Positions 55,400 through 64,000 of a stretch of DNA of 64,000 nucleotides are shown one piece after another (the stretch's first letter is position 1; each line of letters begins with the position of its first letter). The position numbers and the translations under genes are program-made. Source of the DNA: Planctomycetota bacterium (GTDB lineage Bacteria; Planctomycetota; B15-G4); contig BQJR01000002.1 in NCBI GenBank assembly GCA_021604805.1, positions 518,665-582,664 on the forward strand, read 5' to 3'. Under the pieces are notes generated by a model. It searched no databases. It worked only from the letters and a program-made list of their open reading frames with translations, and was not told the origin of the DNA.

Positions 55400-57019
55400 G
55401 TGAGCCCGATCCTGCTGGCCCTTGTCGCTGCGAACATGCTGCCCTTTGCGCAGCAGTCCGCGGCTCTCAGCCCTACCACCCAGGCGCGCGCGATCTCCAG
55501 CGACGTGCGCCTCGTGGTGCGTAAGAGTTCCGCCGACGCCGACGCCGCCCCGCCCGGCATGGTGCACATCCCCGGCGGCCGCGTGGTGATGGGCACCGAA
55601 GAGTCGCTCGTCAAAGACCTGGGCAGCAACAACCCCCAGATCATGACGCTCATCGCGGCCGAACTGCCGCGCCACGAGGAAGAGGTCGAGAGCTTCTACA
55701 TCGACCGCACCGAGGTCACGAACCGCCAGTGGAAGGCCTTCCTCGACTCCACCGACCGCGAACCGGGCGAAGAGCTCGCCAAGTACTACTGGGTGAACGG
55801 TGAGATCCCCGACGGCCAGGAAGACTTCCCGGTCTCGCTGGTGAGCTTCCCCGACGTGCAGCAGTTCCTGCAGTGGTCCGGCAAGCGCCTGCCCAACGAG
55901 GCCGAGTGGACGCGCGCCGCCCGCGGCGACGACGACGACCGCATCTACCCGTGGGGCCCGCGCTGGGATCGCAAGAAGCTGCGCTCCGCCGACGGCGCCG
56001 AGAACAAGCCCGCGAAAGTGGGCAGCTACCCCGAGGGCGCGAGCCCCTTCGGCGTGCTCGACATGGTCGGCAACGTCATGGAGTGGGTCGACTCGCCCTT
56101 CGATCCCTTCGAGGGCTTCAAGCCGTACAACCACCGCATCGGCCGCAAAGACATCCCGCTCTCGCCGAACTTCAGCCGCACGAACCGCATCCTGAAGGGC
56201 GGTTCCTTCCTCGACACGCGCGAAGGTGCGCGCATCGATGGTCGACGTGGGGTGGATCCGCGTGACGCCTACGAAGTGCTCGGCTTCCGCTGCGCGCGCT
56301 CGATGGGCAACGGCGTCGAAGCCGTGATGCACGCCTACGACCGCTTGCTGCCGCCGCGCATCCGTCGCAACCAGCTCGACATGAGCGATGTGTTCGCGAA
56401 GGAGATCACGCACTACGACCCCGCCACCGACACGATCCGAGGTTACCAGTACCTCGCCTTCGCACCTCCTGCGGCGCAGCGCCTGCCGAACTTGGCGCGC
56501 ATCCGCAAGGACGCCAGGGAGAACCAGCTGGTGCTCGGGATGCTCACCACAAGCGAACCGTTGATCGTGGAACCCACCGGCCTGCCGCCGGGCGAGTACT
56601 TGGTCACCTGGAAGACCGAGGGCGAGTCGAAGGAATACCGCGACAAGAAGCGTGCCCGTAAGAAGGACCGCAGTCGCAAGGACGACGACAAAGAGACCCC
56701 GCCCGCGGGTTCCGCTGCCGACTCGAGCGCGGCGGCTGGTGCGTCGTCACCGTGGCCCGGCGTGAACGTGAATGACATCCGCGACGACGTCGACTACCCG
56801 CAAGAGCGCAACGTCTACATCTTCTACAACGTGAACGATGCGGCCGTGGGCTGGCTGATCAGCGAGCCCGTCACCGACGAGAAGCGCGAACCGATCAAGG
56901 CCACCGAAGCCAACAACGGCACCGAGTGGACCATCGAGTTCAGCCTCAACACCGGCAACCGCGAAGACCCGCGCTTCGTGATCCCGCTCAAGCTGCACGG
57001 CGAGGGACTCGGCGGCTGA
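55400..57019 (+). CDS. Exported SUMF1/FGE-sulfatase-domain protein with lysine-rich linker
   Basis: The 539-residue protein starts at GTG with a signal-like N-terminus (SPILLALVAANMLPFAQQSA), then a formylglycine-generating-enzyme-type domain: MVHIPGGRVVMGTEES, FYIDRTEVTNRQWKAFLDST, RLPNEAEWTRAARG, GVLDMVGNVMEWV and RILKGGSFLDTREGARIDGRRGVDP ... GFRCAR. The paired active-site cysteines of true FGE are not evident, so sulfatase activation is not supported. After residue 390 follows a highly charged linker (EYRDKKRARKKDRSRKDDDKE) and a C-terminal beta domain (VYIFYNVNDAAVGWLISEP ... DPRFVIPLKLHGEG). RBS AGGAG. Confidence 0.85.
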   Translation: MSPILLALVAANMLPFAQQSAALSPTTQARAISSDVRLVVRKSSADADAAPPGMVHIPGGRVVMGTEESLVKDLGSNNPQIMTLIAAELPRHEEEVESFYIDRTEVTNRQWKAFLDSTDREPGEELAKYYWVNGEIPDGQEDFPVSLVSFPDVQQFLQWSGKRLPNEAEWTRAARGDDDDRIYPWGPRWDRKKLRSADGAENKPAKVGSYPEGASPFGVLDMVGNVMEWVDSPFDPFEGFKPYNHRIGRKDIPLSPNFSRTNRILKGGSFLDTREGARIDGRRGVDPRDAYEVLGFRCARSMGNGVEAVMHAYDRLLPPRIRRNQLDMSDVFAKEITHYDPATDTIRGYQYLAFAPPAAQRLPNLARIRKDARENQLVLGMLTTSEPLIVEPTGLPPGEYLVTWKTEGESKEYRDKKRARKKDRSRKDDDKETPPAGSAADSSAAAGASSPWPGVNVNDIRDDVDYPQERNVYIFYNVNDAAVGWLISEPVTDEKREPIKATEANNGTEWTIEFSLNTGNREDPRFVIPLKLHGEGLGG

Positions 57020-57023
57020 GCCT

Positions 57024-57059
57024 GCATCGCGCGCCCGCGCTTCACGGAGCGCGCGATGC
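57024..57059. terminator. Perfect 11-bp inverted repeat between convergent genes
   Basis: GCATCGCGCGC (57024-57034) pairs exactly with 57049-57059, loop 14 bases. It starts right after the SUMF1-domain gene stop. No T-tract follows on either strand, but its position between two convergent genes suits transcription termination. Confidence 0.5.
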
Positions 57060-57070
57060 CAACTGATCAC

Positions 57071-57100
57071 GCAGCCTGAGCCGTGGCAGCCTGAGCCGTG
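57071..57100. repeat. Two exact 15-bp tandem repeats next to a hairpin
   Basis: GCAGCCTGAGCCGTG occurs twice in a row (57071-57085, 57086-57100); TGAGCCG (57092-57098) also pairs with CGGCTCA (57103-57109). Located between the SUMF1-domain gene and valS, it may act as part of the valS terminator. Confidence 0.7.
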
Positions 57101-57150
57101 CTCGGCTCACGCTGCGCTTGCATGCTCCGCCAACGCGCGGCGTGTTCGGT

Positions 57151-59874
57151 TCAGAGCGCGGCGAGCAACGCTTGCAGGCGCGCTCGCTCCGCTTCCAACT
57201 CAGTGAGACGCGCGCGCTCGCGCTCCACCACTTCGGCCGGCGCTTTGGCGACGAAGCCCTCGTTGCCGAGCTTGCCCTGGATGCTCGCGAGCTGCTTCTC
57301 GAGCTTGGCCAGGTTGCGCGACAGGTCGGCCTTCTGAGCCTCGCGATCCACGAGGCCTTCGAGGTCGAGCAGCACTTCGAAGGCCGCCGGTGAGCCGCCC
57401 GCGAAGTCGACGGCGGCGCCGGCGGGGCGCTCCGGGTCTTTGCCCATCACGAGGCTCTCGAAGTTGCCCAGTCGGCGCATGAACTCTTCGGCGGGCGGCA
57501 GCGCGCGAGCCGGCGCGGCGTCGGTGAGCGCCACCGTGACCTTGGCGGGCTTGCTCTCGCTCACGTTGTTCTGCTGACGCAGCTTGCGCACCGAGCCCAC
57601 GATCTCCTGGGCGTCGTCGAGGGCGGCTTCGATGTCGGGATCGCGGGCGAGGCCCTCGCCGCGCGGGAAGGGCGCCGTCGCCAAGAGCTCGGGGCGTTCG
57701 TACTCGCTGGCCGCGCGCAACTTCTCCCAGATCGCCTCGGTGACGAAGGGCGCGAGCGGGTGCAGCAGGCCGAGCATGTCGCCGAGCACGCGGCCGAGCA
57801 CGGCGGCGGCCACGCGATCGCCCGACTCGAGGCGCGTCTTCACGGCCTCGACGTACCAGTCGCACACGTCGTTCCACACGAAGCGGTAGAGCGTGGTGGC
57901 GGCGTCGTTGAACTCGTAGCGCTCGTAGTGGCCGTGCACGCTCTCGCAGGTGGCGGCCAGGCGCGACAGGATCCAGCGGTCTTCGAGCGCGTCGACCTTC
58001 GACAACTCGAGCGCGGGCAACTTGCCGGCCTTGCCGAGCACGAAGCGCGCCGCGTTCCAGAGCTTGTTCACGAAGTTGCGCCCCATCTCGAACTTCTCGG
58101 GCGCGAGCTTCGTGTCCTGACCTTCCTTGGTGAGCATGACCAGCGAGAAGCGCACGGCGTCGGCGCCGTACTGCGCGATCATGTCGAGCGGGTCGATGCC
58201 GTTGCCCTTGCTCTTCGACATGCGCTGGCCGGTCGCGTCGAGCACGGTGGCGTGGATGTAGCAGGTGGTGAAGGGATTCTTGGCGTCGCCGTCGAGCTCA
58301 TCCATGAAGGCGTAACCGGCCATCACCATGCGCGCGACCCAGAGGTAGATGATGTCGCTGGCCGTGCTCAGGAACTGCGTGGGGTAGTAGCGCTGCAGGT
58401 CGGGCGTGTTCTCGGGCCAGCCGAGCGTGGCCATCGGGAAGAGCCAGCTACTCGCCCACGTGTCGAGCACGTCGTCGTCGCGACGCACGAGCGGCTTGCC
58501 GGTGGTCGGGTGCGGCGCGCCGAGCTCCAGGTCGGTGACGGAGGCCGCGGGCTCGTTGTCCTCGTCGTACCAGACGGGGATGCGGTGCCCCCACCAGAGC
58601 TGACGACTGATGCACCAGTCGTGCACCTTCTCGAGCCAGTCGCGATACACCTTCGTCCAGCGCGCGGGCTTGAAGGTGAGCGCGCCGGACTCCACGGCCT
58701 TGAGCGCGGGTTGCGCGAGCGGCTTCATCTTGACGAACCACTGCTCGCTCACGAGCGGCTCGATCGGGCTCTTGCTGCGATCCGACACCGGCACCTTGTG
58801 GTCGATGTCCTCGCTCTTCTCGAGCAGGCCCTGTTCCTTCATCGCGGCGAGCACTTGCTTGCGCGCCTTCTCGCGCGGGAGGCCTGCGAAGGGTCCGCCG
58901 TTCTCGTTGAGCGAGCCGTCCTTCTCGAGCAGGTTGATGATCGGCAGGCGATGACGCGCGCCGCGCTCGTAGTCGGCCGGGTCGTGTCCGGGCGTGACCT
59001 TCACGGCGCCAGTGCCGAAGCTGCTGTCGACGGAATCGTCGGCCACGATAGGGATTTCGCGATCCACGAGCGGCAGCCGCAGCTTCTTCCCGACGAGGTC
59101 GGCGTAGCGCTTGTCGTCGGGATGCACGGCCACGCCGGTGTCGGCGAGCATGGTTTCGGGACGCGTCGTCGCGACCACCAAGTGCCGCGACGCATCGTCC
59201 GCCAGCGGGTAGCGCAGGTAGTGCAACTGGCTGCGCTTGGCGACGTACTCGATCTCGTCGTCGGAGACGGCCGTCTGCAACACGCAGTCCCAGTTCACGA
59301 GACGCGCGCCGCGGTAGATCAGCTTCTGTTCCCACAGCTTCACGAAGGCCACGCGCACCGCGTGCGACAAACCAGGGTCGAGCGTGAAGGCCGTGCGCGA
59401 CCAATCGCAGCTCGCGCCGAGGTGCTTGAACTGCTCGAGGATCTTGTTGCCGTGCTCTTCCTTCCAAGCCCAGATGCGCTCGAGGAAAGCGTCGCGGCCG
59501 AGGTCTTCGCGCGTCTTGCCCTCTTCGGCGTAGAGCTTCTTCTCGACGACGGCCTGCGTGGCGATGCCGGCGTGATCCGTGCCCGGAACCCACAGCGTGT
59601 CGAAGCCGCTCATGCGCCGGTGCCGCGCGACGATGTCTTGCAGCGTGCCGTTCAGCGCGTGCCCCATGTGCAACACGCCGGTGACGTTCGGCGGCGGGAT
59701 GATGATCGTGAACGTTTCGCGCGGGTCGTCGGGGCCGCCGGCTTCGAAGGCCTTGGCCGCGTCCCAGCGCGCGCGCATGGTGTCCTCGACCGCAACCGGG
59801 TCGTAGCGCGTGGCCATGCCGGAGGCGTCGGGCGTCTCGGGCTGATCGGACGGGGGCGGTGTCTGGGTGCTCAT
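57151..59874 (-). CDS. valS: Valyl-tRNA synthetase
   Basis: The 907-residue class I synthetase charges tRNA-Val. It has the HIGH-type motif HMGHALNG, the editing (CP1) domain with WDCVLQTAVSDDEIEY and YADLVGKKLRLPLVDREIPIV, and RMSKSKGNG as the KMSKS motif, followed by the anticodon-binding domain and the C-terminal coiled coil (LSRNLAKLEKQLASIQGKLGNEGFVAKAPAEVVERER). The ATG at 59874 is chosen since MATRYDP marks the domain start soon after. It follows apgM by 13 bases. Confidence 0.97.
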   Translation of the reverse strand: MSTQTPPPSDQPETPDASGMATRYDPVAVEDTMRARWDAAKAFEAGGPDDPRETFTIIIPPPNVTGVLHMGHALNGTLQDIVARHRRMSGFDTLWVPGTDHAGIATQAVVEKKLYAEEGKTREDLGRDAFLERIWAWKEEHGNKILEQFKHLGASCDWSRTAFTLDPGLSHAVRVAFVKLWEQKLIYRGARLVNWDCVLQTAVSDDEIEYVAKRSQLHYLRYPLADDASRHLVVATTRPETMLADTGVAVHPDDKRYADLVGKKLRLPLVDREIPIVADDSVDSSFGTGAVKVTPGHDPADYERGARHRLPIINLLEKDGSLNENGGPFAGLPREKARKQVLAAMKEQGLLEKSEDIDHKVPVSDRSKSPIEPLVSEQWFVKMKPLAQPALKAVESGALTFKPARWTKVYRDWLEKVHDWCISRQLWWGHRIPVWYDEDNEPAASVTDLELGAPHPTTGKPLVRRDDDVLDTWASSWLFPMATLGWPENTPDLQRYYPTQFLSTASDIIYLWVARMVMAGYAFMDELDGDAKNPFTTCYIHATVLDATGQRMSKSKGNGIDPLDMIAQYGADAVRFSLVMLTKEGQDTKLAPEKFEMGRNFVNKLWNAARFVLGKAGKLPALELSKVDALEDRWILSRLAATCESVHGHYERYEFNDAATTLYRFVWNDVCDWYVEAVKTRLESGDRVAAAVLGRVLGDMLGLLHPLAPFVTEAIWEKLRAASEYERPELLATAPFPRGEGLARDPDIEAALDDAQEIVGSVRKLRQQNNVSESKPAKVTVALTDAAPARALPPAEEFMRRLGNFESLVMGKDPERPAGAAVDFAGGSPAAFEVLLDLEGLVDREAQKADLSRNLAKLEKQLASIQGKLGNEGFVAKAPAEVVERERARLTELEAERARLQALLAAL

Positions 59875-59887
59875 CGCGACGGACTCG

Positions 59888-61105
59888 TCAGGCAGATTCG
59901 TCGCCCGCAGCCGAGTGGCCGGAGCGATGCAGGAAGGCGAGCAAGGCCGAGCCTTGCTCCACGCGGAGATCGCCACGAGCGGCCTCCGCTTCCGTGAAGC
60001 GACCTGCTCTCACGGGTGCGAAGCCGGAACCCACGGCCAAGAAGGGCAGCATATCCGAGCCGGGCCCTGAGTCACTGCTGGGTGCGGCGTGATCGCTGGT
60101 GATCAGCAGACGCAGGTCCTCGCGCGCGCTCAACTCGCGCTCCAGCGGGCGCAGCAAGTGCGTGTCGAGTTGCTCGATGAGCGAGCGCTTGAGGCGCGGA
60201 TCGCGCTCGTGCGAGGCCTCGCTGAGCACGCCGATGTGCAGCAGCACCACGTCGTGCGTGTCGAGCGCGGCGCGGGCGGCGGCGAGCTTGTCGTCCCAGG
60301 CGGTCACGAGTTCATCGTGCGAGACGCGCAACTCGGGCACGTGCGCGCCGAGCGCCAAGCCGAGCCCGCGCACCAGCGGCGACTGCGCGATCACGGCCAA
60401 CTCGCGACCATCGCGGAGGGCGAAGGGCATCAGTTCGGTGCGTCGGCCGGGGCCCCAGGCCCAGAGGCTGTCGGCGGGTGTCTCGCCCAGATCGGCGCGC
60501 ACGCGGTTCACGTCGTGGGAGGCGAGCAACTCTTCGGCGAGCTCGAGCAACTCGCAGAGCTCGGCGGCGTCGCGCCCGGTGGGACGATGCGTGTCGAGCG
60601 CGCCCACCCGCGCGAGCGCCGGGGCTTTCGTCTCGATCTGCAGGTCGGCGCCGCCTCGCAGCACGAGCAGCGCGCGATAACCGCGCCCGGGATGGAACTC
60701 GTAACCGTCGCCGCCGAAGGCCGCTTCCATGCTCTCGACCAGCGCGCGCGCCTCCCGCGGACGCAAGCCGCCGCCGCGCGGATGCGAGAGTTGGCCGTCG
60801 AAGCTGGAGCAGAGCGAGAGTCGGAAGGCGAGGTCGTCAGGCCCGAGCTCGACGCCCAAACCGAGCGCTTCGAGCGCGCCGCGGCCGGGATGTTCGCGGC
60901 GCGGGTCCACGCCGAGCAGCGCGAGCAGCGCGGTGTCACTCCCGGGCGGCAAGCCGGGCGGCACCAAGCGCACGCAACCGGCGCGACCTCGCGAGGCCCA
61001 GCGATCGAGCGTGGGCGTGCGCGCGGCTTCCAACGGCGTGCGCCCGTCGAGGACGGAGCTGGGCACGTCGGGCAGGCCGGCAGGCAGCAGGATCAGCGAC
61101 TTCAT
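59888..61105 (-). CDS. apgM: Cofactor-independent phosphoglycerate mutase, archaeal (ApgM) type
   Basis: The 405-residue alkaline phosphatase-superfamily enzyme interconverts 3- and 2-phosphoglycerate. It has GLPDVPSSVLDGRTPLEAARTPTLDRWASRGRAG, PGSDTALLALLGVDP (nucleophilic Ser region), HDVVLLHI and LLITSDHAAPSSD (metal Asp/His), all in ApgM order; the length is typical. Some ApgM-like proteins act on phosphonopyruvate instead, so the assignment is to family rather than exact reaction. ATG start 61105. Likely cotranscribed with valS downstream. Confidence 0.88.
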   Translation of the reverse strand: MKSLILLPAGLPDVPSSVLDGRTPLEAARTPTLDRWASRGRAGCVRLVPPGLPPGSDTALLALLGVDPRREHPGRGALEALGLGVELGPDDLAFRLSLCSSFDGQLSHPRGGGLRPREARALVESMEAAFGGDGYEFHPGRGYRALLVLRGGADLQIETKAPALARVGALDTHRPTGRDAAELCELLELAEELLASHDVNRVRADLGETPADSLWAWGPGRRTELMPFALRDGRELAVIAQSPLVRGLGLALGAHVPELRVSHDELVTAWDDKLAAARAALDTHDVVLLHIGVLSEASHERDPRLKRSLIEQLDTHLLRPLERELSAREDLRLLITSDHAAPSSDSGPGSDMLPFLAVGSGFAPVRAGRFTEAEAARGDLRVEQGSALLAFLHRSGHSAAGDESA

Positions 61106-61286
61106 CGGCGGGGCCGCGAGAAACGCCGTCGGCGCGACGCAGCGCGCGTCGCCATCGATCGGCGGCGCCCATTGTCCACGCACTCGGGGACGAGAAAAGG
61201 CCCGCCAACGCGCTCTGCGCCGACGGACCTCGGGCGACCGTTCTCCGCGAGGCGACTCGCGGCGGACCGCGACTCACCTGCGGGCT

Positions 61287-62054
61287 TCAGCCGTTGAGGA
61301 TCACGTTGCCCTGCACGCCCTTGTGCACGAAGCCGCCGGAACCGGTCGGGCCCAGGAACACATCGCCAGCGATGTTCACCACGCTGATGCTGCCCGAACC
61401 GTCGGCGTCGATGCGCACGTCGCCGTCGACACCCTCGAGGGTCATCGAGCCGCTGCCGTCGGCGAGCACGTGCACGCCGCCGCGCACCTGCGTGATCGTG
61501 ACGCTGCCCGAGCCATCCGTGAGCGTCACGCTGCCGTCGATGTCTTTGAGCACGATCGAGCCCGAGCCGTCCACCAGGGTCACGTCGCCCGCAACGCGCT
61601 GGAGCGTGATCGAGCCTGAACCATCGGCGATCACGAGTGGGCCGACGTCTTCAGCGCGGATCGAACCGCTGCCGTCGGCGATGCGGAGCGCGAGCTGCGA
61701 CGGCACTTGCAAGCGCATCTCGTAGGCCACGCGATCGTTGTGCAGGTCGGGGGCGAGCACGGCCTCCAAGCGCAGCGTGCTGCCTTCTCGCGTGGCGACC
61801 ATGCGCAAGTTTTCGAGCGCCGCTTGCGACGAGGCCTTCGCCACGCCGTCGAGCTGAACCTCGGCCGCGGCCGCGCTCCCGAAGACCTCCACGGCGCCGG
61901 CTTCCGACACGATGTGCAGCTCTGTGATGCCCTCCAGCGACCAGTTCTGGCTGCGCTCCTCCGTGAAGTTGAGCGGCAAGGCGCCGAAAGAGAACTGACA
62001 GGCCGAGGTGCTGACCACCCCGAGAAGGAGGAGCAGGCGAAGCAGCAGATTCAT
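61287..62054 (-). CDS. Lipoprotein with seven DGSGS beta-helix repeats
   Basis: The 255-residue protein has a lipoprotein signal (MNLLLRLLLLLGVVSTSACQFS; lipobox cysteine near residue 19) and a DUF2807/DUF4097-type domain. From about residue 130 a unit of roughly 20 residues built on ADGSGSI or LTDGSGSV is repeated six or seven times (RIADGSGSI, IADGSGSITL, LVDGSGSIVL, LTDGSGSVTI, LADGSGSMTL, DADGSGSISV and a degenerate TGSGG), which predicts a right-handed beta-helix or solenoid with Gly-Ser turns. The role is unknown; such domains may be surface adhesins or stress-response components. GGA lies ten bases before the start. Confidence 0.82.
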   Translation of the reverse strand: MNLLLRLLLLLGVVSTSACQFSFGALPLNFTEERSQNWSLEGITELHIVSEAGAVEVFGSAAAAEVQLDGVAKASSQAALENLRMVATREGSTLRLEAVLAPDLHNDRVAYEMRLQVPSQLALRIADGSGSIRAEDVGPLVIADGSGSITLQRVAGDVTLVDGSGSIVLKDIDGSVTLTDGSGSVTITQVRGGVHVLADGSGSMTLEGVDGDVRIDADGSGSISVVNIAGDVFLGPTGSGGFVHKGVQGNVILNG

Positions 62055-62271
62055 GGCGATGTCCGTGGGGAGGGAGAGGAACGTGCAGTGGGCAAGCTGT
62101 GGCGGCCGGCCCGGGGTCCGCGCGGCGGTCCATGGGGATCGGCGCGCTTCACTTTCACGACTCGCCGACCTTCTCGCTCGCGCGGCGGCGCGGCAGGGTG
62201 TGCGCGTCGCGAGGCGCACACGCAATGGGCTCGTGCGATGAGGACGCGCCGTGAGAGGGACACGCGCGCGC

Positions 62272-63120
62272 TCATCGCGACTGGGGCGTCCACCCCAGGG
62301 CGGTGATCAGGCGCGTGCTGTCGAGTGAGAGATCGGCGGGTCGTTCCCCGGCGAGACCGGCTTCGGCGCGCGTGCTCGGTCGGATCAGCGAACTCGAGAA
62401 GCCCCAGTCGCGCGCCTCGAGCTGCGCGAGCTCGAAGCGGCTCAGCGCCTCGGGGCCGCCCGCGTGGAACAGGCCGGTGAGTTCCGCGCGCTCGACGACC
62501 ACCACGAGCGCGCGCGCCAGGTCGCGGGCTGCGATCGGGCTGCGGATCTCGTCGGTGAACAGGCCGGGACGCTCACCGTTGCTGGCGGCGCCTTCGAGCG
62601 CGGCGCGCAGTCCGCTGCTGCAGGAGCGACGTCCGGGCGACGCGTGGCCGGTGATCAAGCCGGGACGCACCACGGCGGCGTCGGGACACAGGTCGAGCAC
62701 GGCGCGTTCGCCGGCACGCTTGGTCTCGCCGTACACGTGCAGCGGGCGCGGCTCGTCGGATTCGCTCCACGCACCGCGCGTGCCGTCGAAGACTTGGTCG
62801 GTGGACACGTGCACGAGGCGCGTTCCGTGCGCGCACGCGCGCGCGAGTTCGGCGACCGCGCTGGCGTTGAGTGCGCGCGCGTGTTCGGGGTCGGCCTTGC
62901 ACGGCGCGATGTCGGGCACGGCCGCGAGGTGGAGCACGGCGTCGGGCGCGCGGGCGCGGAGCAAGGCCGTGAAGGCGCCGGGTTCGGCGAGGTCCGTCGA
63001 CACGTCGTGCGGATCCGAGGGACGCCGCGAGACGCGCGTCAACGCGTGCCCGGCAGCGCTCAACGCGGCGTCGGCCCAGTGCCCGAGGAAGCCGCTGGCT
63101 CCGGTGATCAGGACGTGCAC
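62272..63120 (-). CDS. SDR-family NDP-sugar reductase, dTDP-4-dehydrorhamnose reductase-like
   Basis: The 282-residue Rossmann enzyme has VLITGASGFLGHW (nucleotide-binding GxxGxxG), LHLAAVPDIAPCKADPEHARALNASAVAELA, STDQVFDGTRG, and the catalytic YxxxK in VYGETKRAGE. Similarity to RmlD suggests an NADPH-dependent reduction of dTDP-4-keto-sugar, but a GDP- or MAT2B-like role is possible. No other rml genes are visible. GTG start with GGAGA upstream, divergent from kdsA. Confidence 0.8.
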   Translation of the reverse strand: MHVLITGASGFLGHWADAALSAAGHALTRVSRRPSDPHDVSTDLAEPGAFTALLRARAPDAVLHLAAVPDIAPCKADPEHARALNASAVAELARACAHGTRLVHVSTDQVFDGTRGAWSESDEPRPLHVYGETKRAGERAVLDLCPDAAVVRPGLITGHASPGRRSCSSGLRAALEGAASNGERPGLFTDEIRSPIAARDLARALVVVVERAELTGLFHAGGPEALSRFELAQLEARDWGFSSSLIRPSTRAEAGLAGERPADLSLDSTRLITALGWTPQSR

Positions 63121-63191
63121 GGACAGGTCTCCAAGCGGCAGCGGCGAACCCGCGCATGCTACGTTACGCGCCCCTCGCTGGAGCAACGCCC

Positions 63192-64000
63192 GTGCGCGTC
63201 GGCCCTCACACGATCACTCCCGACAAGAGCCCCTTGCTCGTGCTCGCAGGACCGTGCGTGCTCGAAGACGACACCTCGCCCTTCGCCATCGCGCGCGAGT
63301 TGCGCGAGATCACCGGCGAACTCGGCCTGCCCTTCGTGTTCAAGGCGAGCTTCGACAAAGCCAACCGCACCTCGCTCGACAGCTTCCGCGGACCAGGCCC
63401 CGAAGAAGGCCTGCAACTGCTCGCCGCGATCCGCGAAGAAGTCGGTGTCCCCGTGATCACCGACGTGCACGAGCCGGCGCACTGCGAACTCGCCGTCGGC
63501 AAGGTCGACATGCTGCAGATCCCAGCCTTCCTGTGTCGGCAAACCGACCTGCTGCTCGCCGCGGGCAAGAGCGGCCTCGCGATCAACGTGAAGAAGGGTC
63601 AGTTCCTCGCGCCGTGGGACATGGGCCCCGCACTCGACAAGGTGCGCAGCACCGGCAATGAGAACGTGTCACTCACCGAGCGCGGCGTGAGCTTCGGCTA
63701 CAACACGCTCGTGTCCGACATGCGCTCGATCCCGCAGATGAAGCGCTACGGCGTGCCGATCATCTTCGACGCGACACACTCCGTGCAGCAACCCAGCGCG
63801 CAAGGCGCGACGAGTGGCGGCGACCGCACGATGGCGCCCGTGCTCGCGCGCGCCGCCGTGGCCGCAGGTGCCGACGGCCTGTTCGCCGAAACGCATCCCG
63901 ACCCCGACAGCGCGAAGAGCGACGGCCCGAACATGATCCCGCTGCGCGACATGGCCAAGCTGCTGCGCACGTTGCGCGACATCCAGAACTTGGTGCGCGA
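63192..64000 (+). CDS. kdsA: 3-deoxy-8-phosphooctulonate synthase, 3' truncated by window edge
   Basis: Read from the GTG at 63192 the frame is open to the window end (269 codons). The product condenses phosphoenolpyruvate with arabinose 5-phosphate to KDO8P for LPS. Motifs: LLVLAGPCVLEDD, FKASFDKANRTSLDSFRGPG, ITDVHEPAHCE, QIPAFLCRQTDLL, TERGVSFGYNTLVSDMRSIPQM, IIFDATHSVQQPSAQGATSGGDR and FAETHPDPDSAKSDGPNMIPL, in family order. Only the last few residues should be missing. Complete KdsA is about 280 residues, so the end is near. Confidence 0.95.
   Translation, partial: MRVGPHTITPDKSPLLVLAGPCVLEDDTSPFAIARELREITGELGLPFVFKASFDKANRTSLDSFRGPGPEEGLQLLAAIREEVGVPVITDVHEPAHCELAVGKVDMLQIPAFLCRQTDLLLAAGKSGLAINVKKGQFLAPWDMGPALDKVRSTGNENVSLTERGVSFGYNTLVSDMRSIPQMKRYGVPIIFDATHSVQQPSAQGATSGGDRTMAPVLARAAVAAGADGLFAETHPDPDSAKSDGPNMIPLRDMAKLLRTLRDIQNLVR

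Noticed and set aside
57760..59997. 745-codon open frame antisense to valS
   Set aside because: valS is unambiguous; the opposite frame lacks any domain signature.

Overview
This 64 kb window is a GC-rich (roughly 70% G+C), densely coded chromosomal segment of a Gram-negative-type bacterium. Genes for lipid A/KDO biosynthesis (an LpxL-type acyltransferase, kdsA), lipoproteins and exported c-type cytochromes imply an outer membrane. Four large secreted proteins share a C-terminal module ending in a TNAVxExTP-like motif, and a sulfatase-modifying-factor-type domain protein and many Sec-exported proteins are present. From general knowledge of such proteomes I infer a marine-type planctomycete (Planctomycetota), but no rRNA or other phylogenetic marker is present to prove it.

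Layout: 0-5 kb carries the end of glycine dehydrogenase subunit 2 (gcvPB), a degenerate sensor-kinase-like membrane protein, a RecQ-family helicase, a PH-like membrane protein and a LOG-family enzyme. 5-10 kb has ahpC, an ATP-grasp protein, a DUF455 ferritin-like protein and a secreted seven-repeat propeller protein. 10-16 kb has a glycosyltransferase coupled to an AlgD-like nucleotide-sugar dehydrogenase, and a 1040-residue diheme cytochrome. 16-24 kb holds an SPFH/NfeD pair, a LipM-like octanoyltransferase, a large exported protein, and a CMD-like protein coupled to a TMTC-like TPR membrane protein. 24-29 kb holds the biotin carboxylase and biotin carrier subunits and several enzymes of uncertain role.

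29-40 kb is the accessory-looking core: three paralogous secreted TIM-barrel-like proteins bracket two 692-residue B12-binding radical SAM paralogues, which in turn flank a small protein resembling CobU without its P-loop. The two radical SAM genes share an identical GTGGTATTCTC element upstream. 40-50 kb contains a HhH-SNF2 helicase, small fold-only proteins (SRPBCC, DinB), an AI-2E family permease coupled to propionyl-CoA carboxylase beta, an M28 peptidase coupled to a 38-residue membrane peptide, and an SGNH hydrolase. 50-54 kb is a methylmalonyl-CoA mutase/epimerase operon preceded by a 666-base gap with two related long hairpin elements. 54-64 kb has rluD, a SUMF1-domain secreted protein, valS, apgM, a repeat lipoprotein, an rmlD-like reductase and the start of kdsA.

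Metabolic thread: the biotin carboxylase, biotin carrier, carboxyltransferase, methylmalonyl-CoA epimerase and mutase large subunit together give a nearly complete propionyl-CoA to succinyl-CoA route, split over three loci. The mutase B12-binding part is not in the window. Envelope biogenesis is the second thread (AlgD-like dehydrogenase, glycosyltransferase, LpxL, KdsA, RmlD-like). No tRNA, rRNA, CRISPR, IS element or prophage was recognised.
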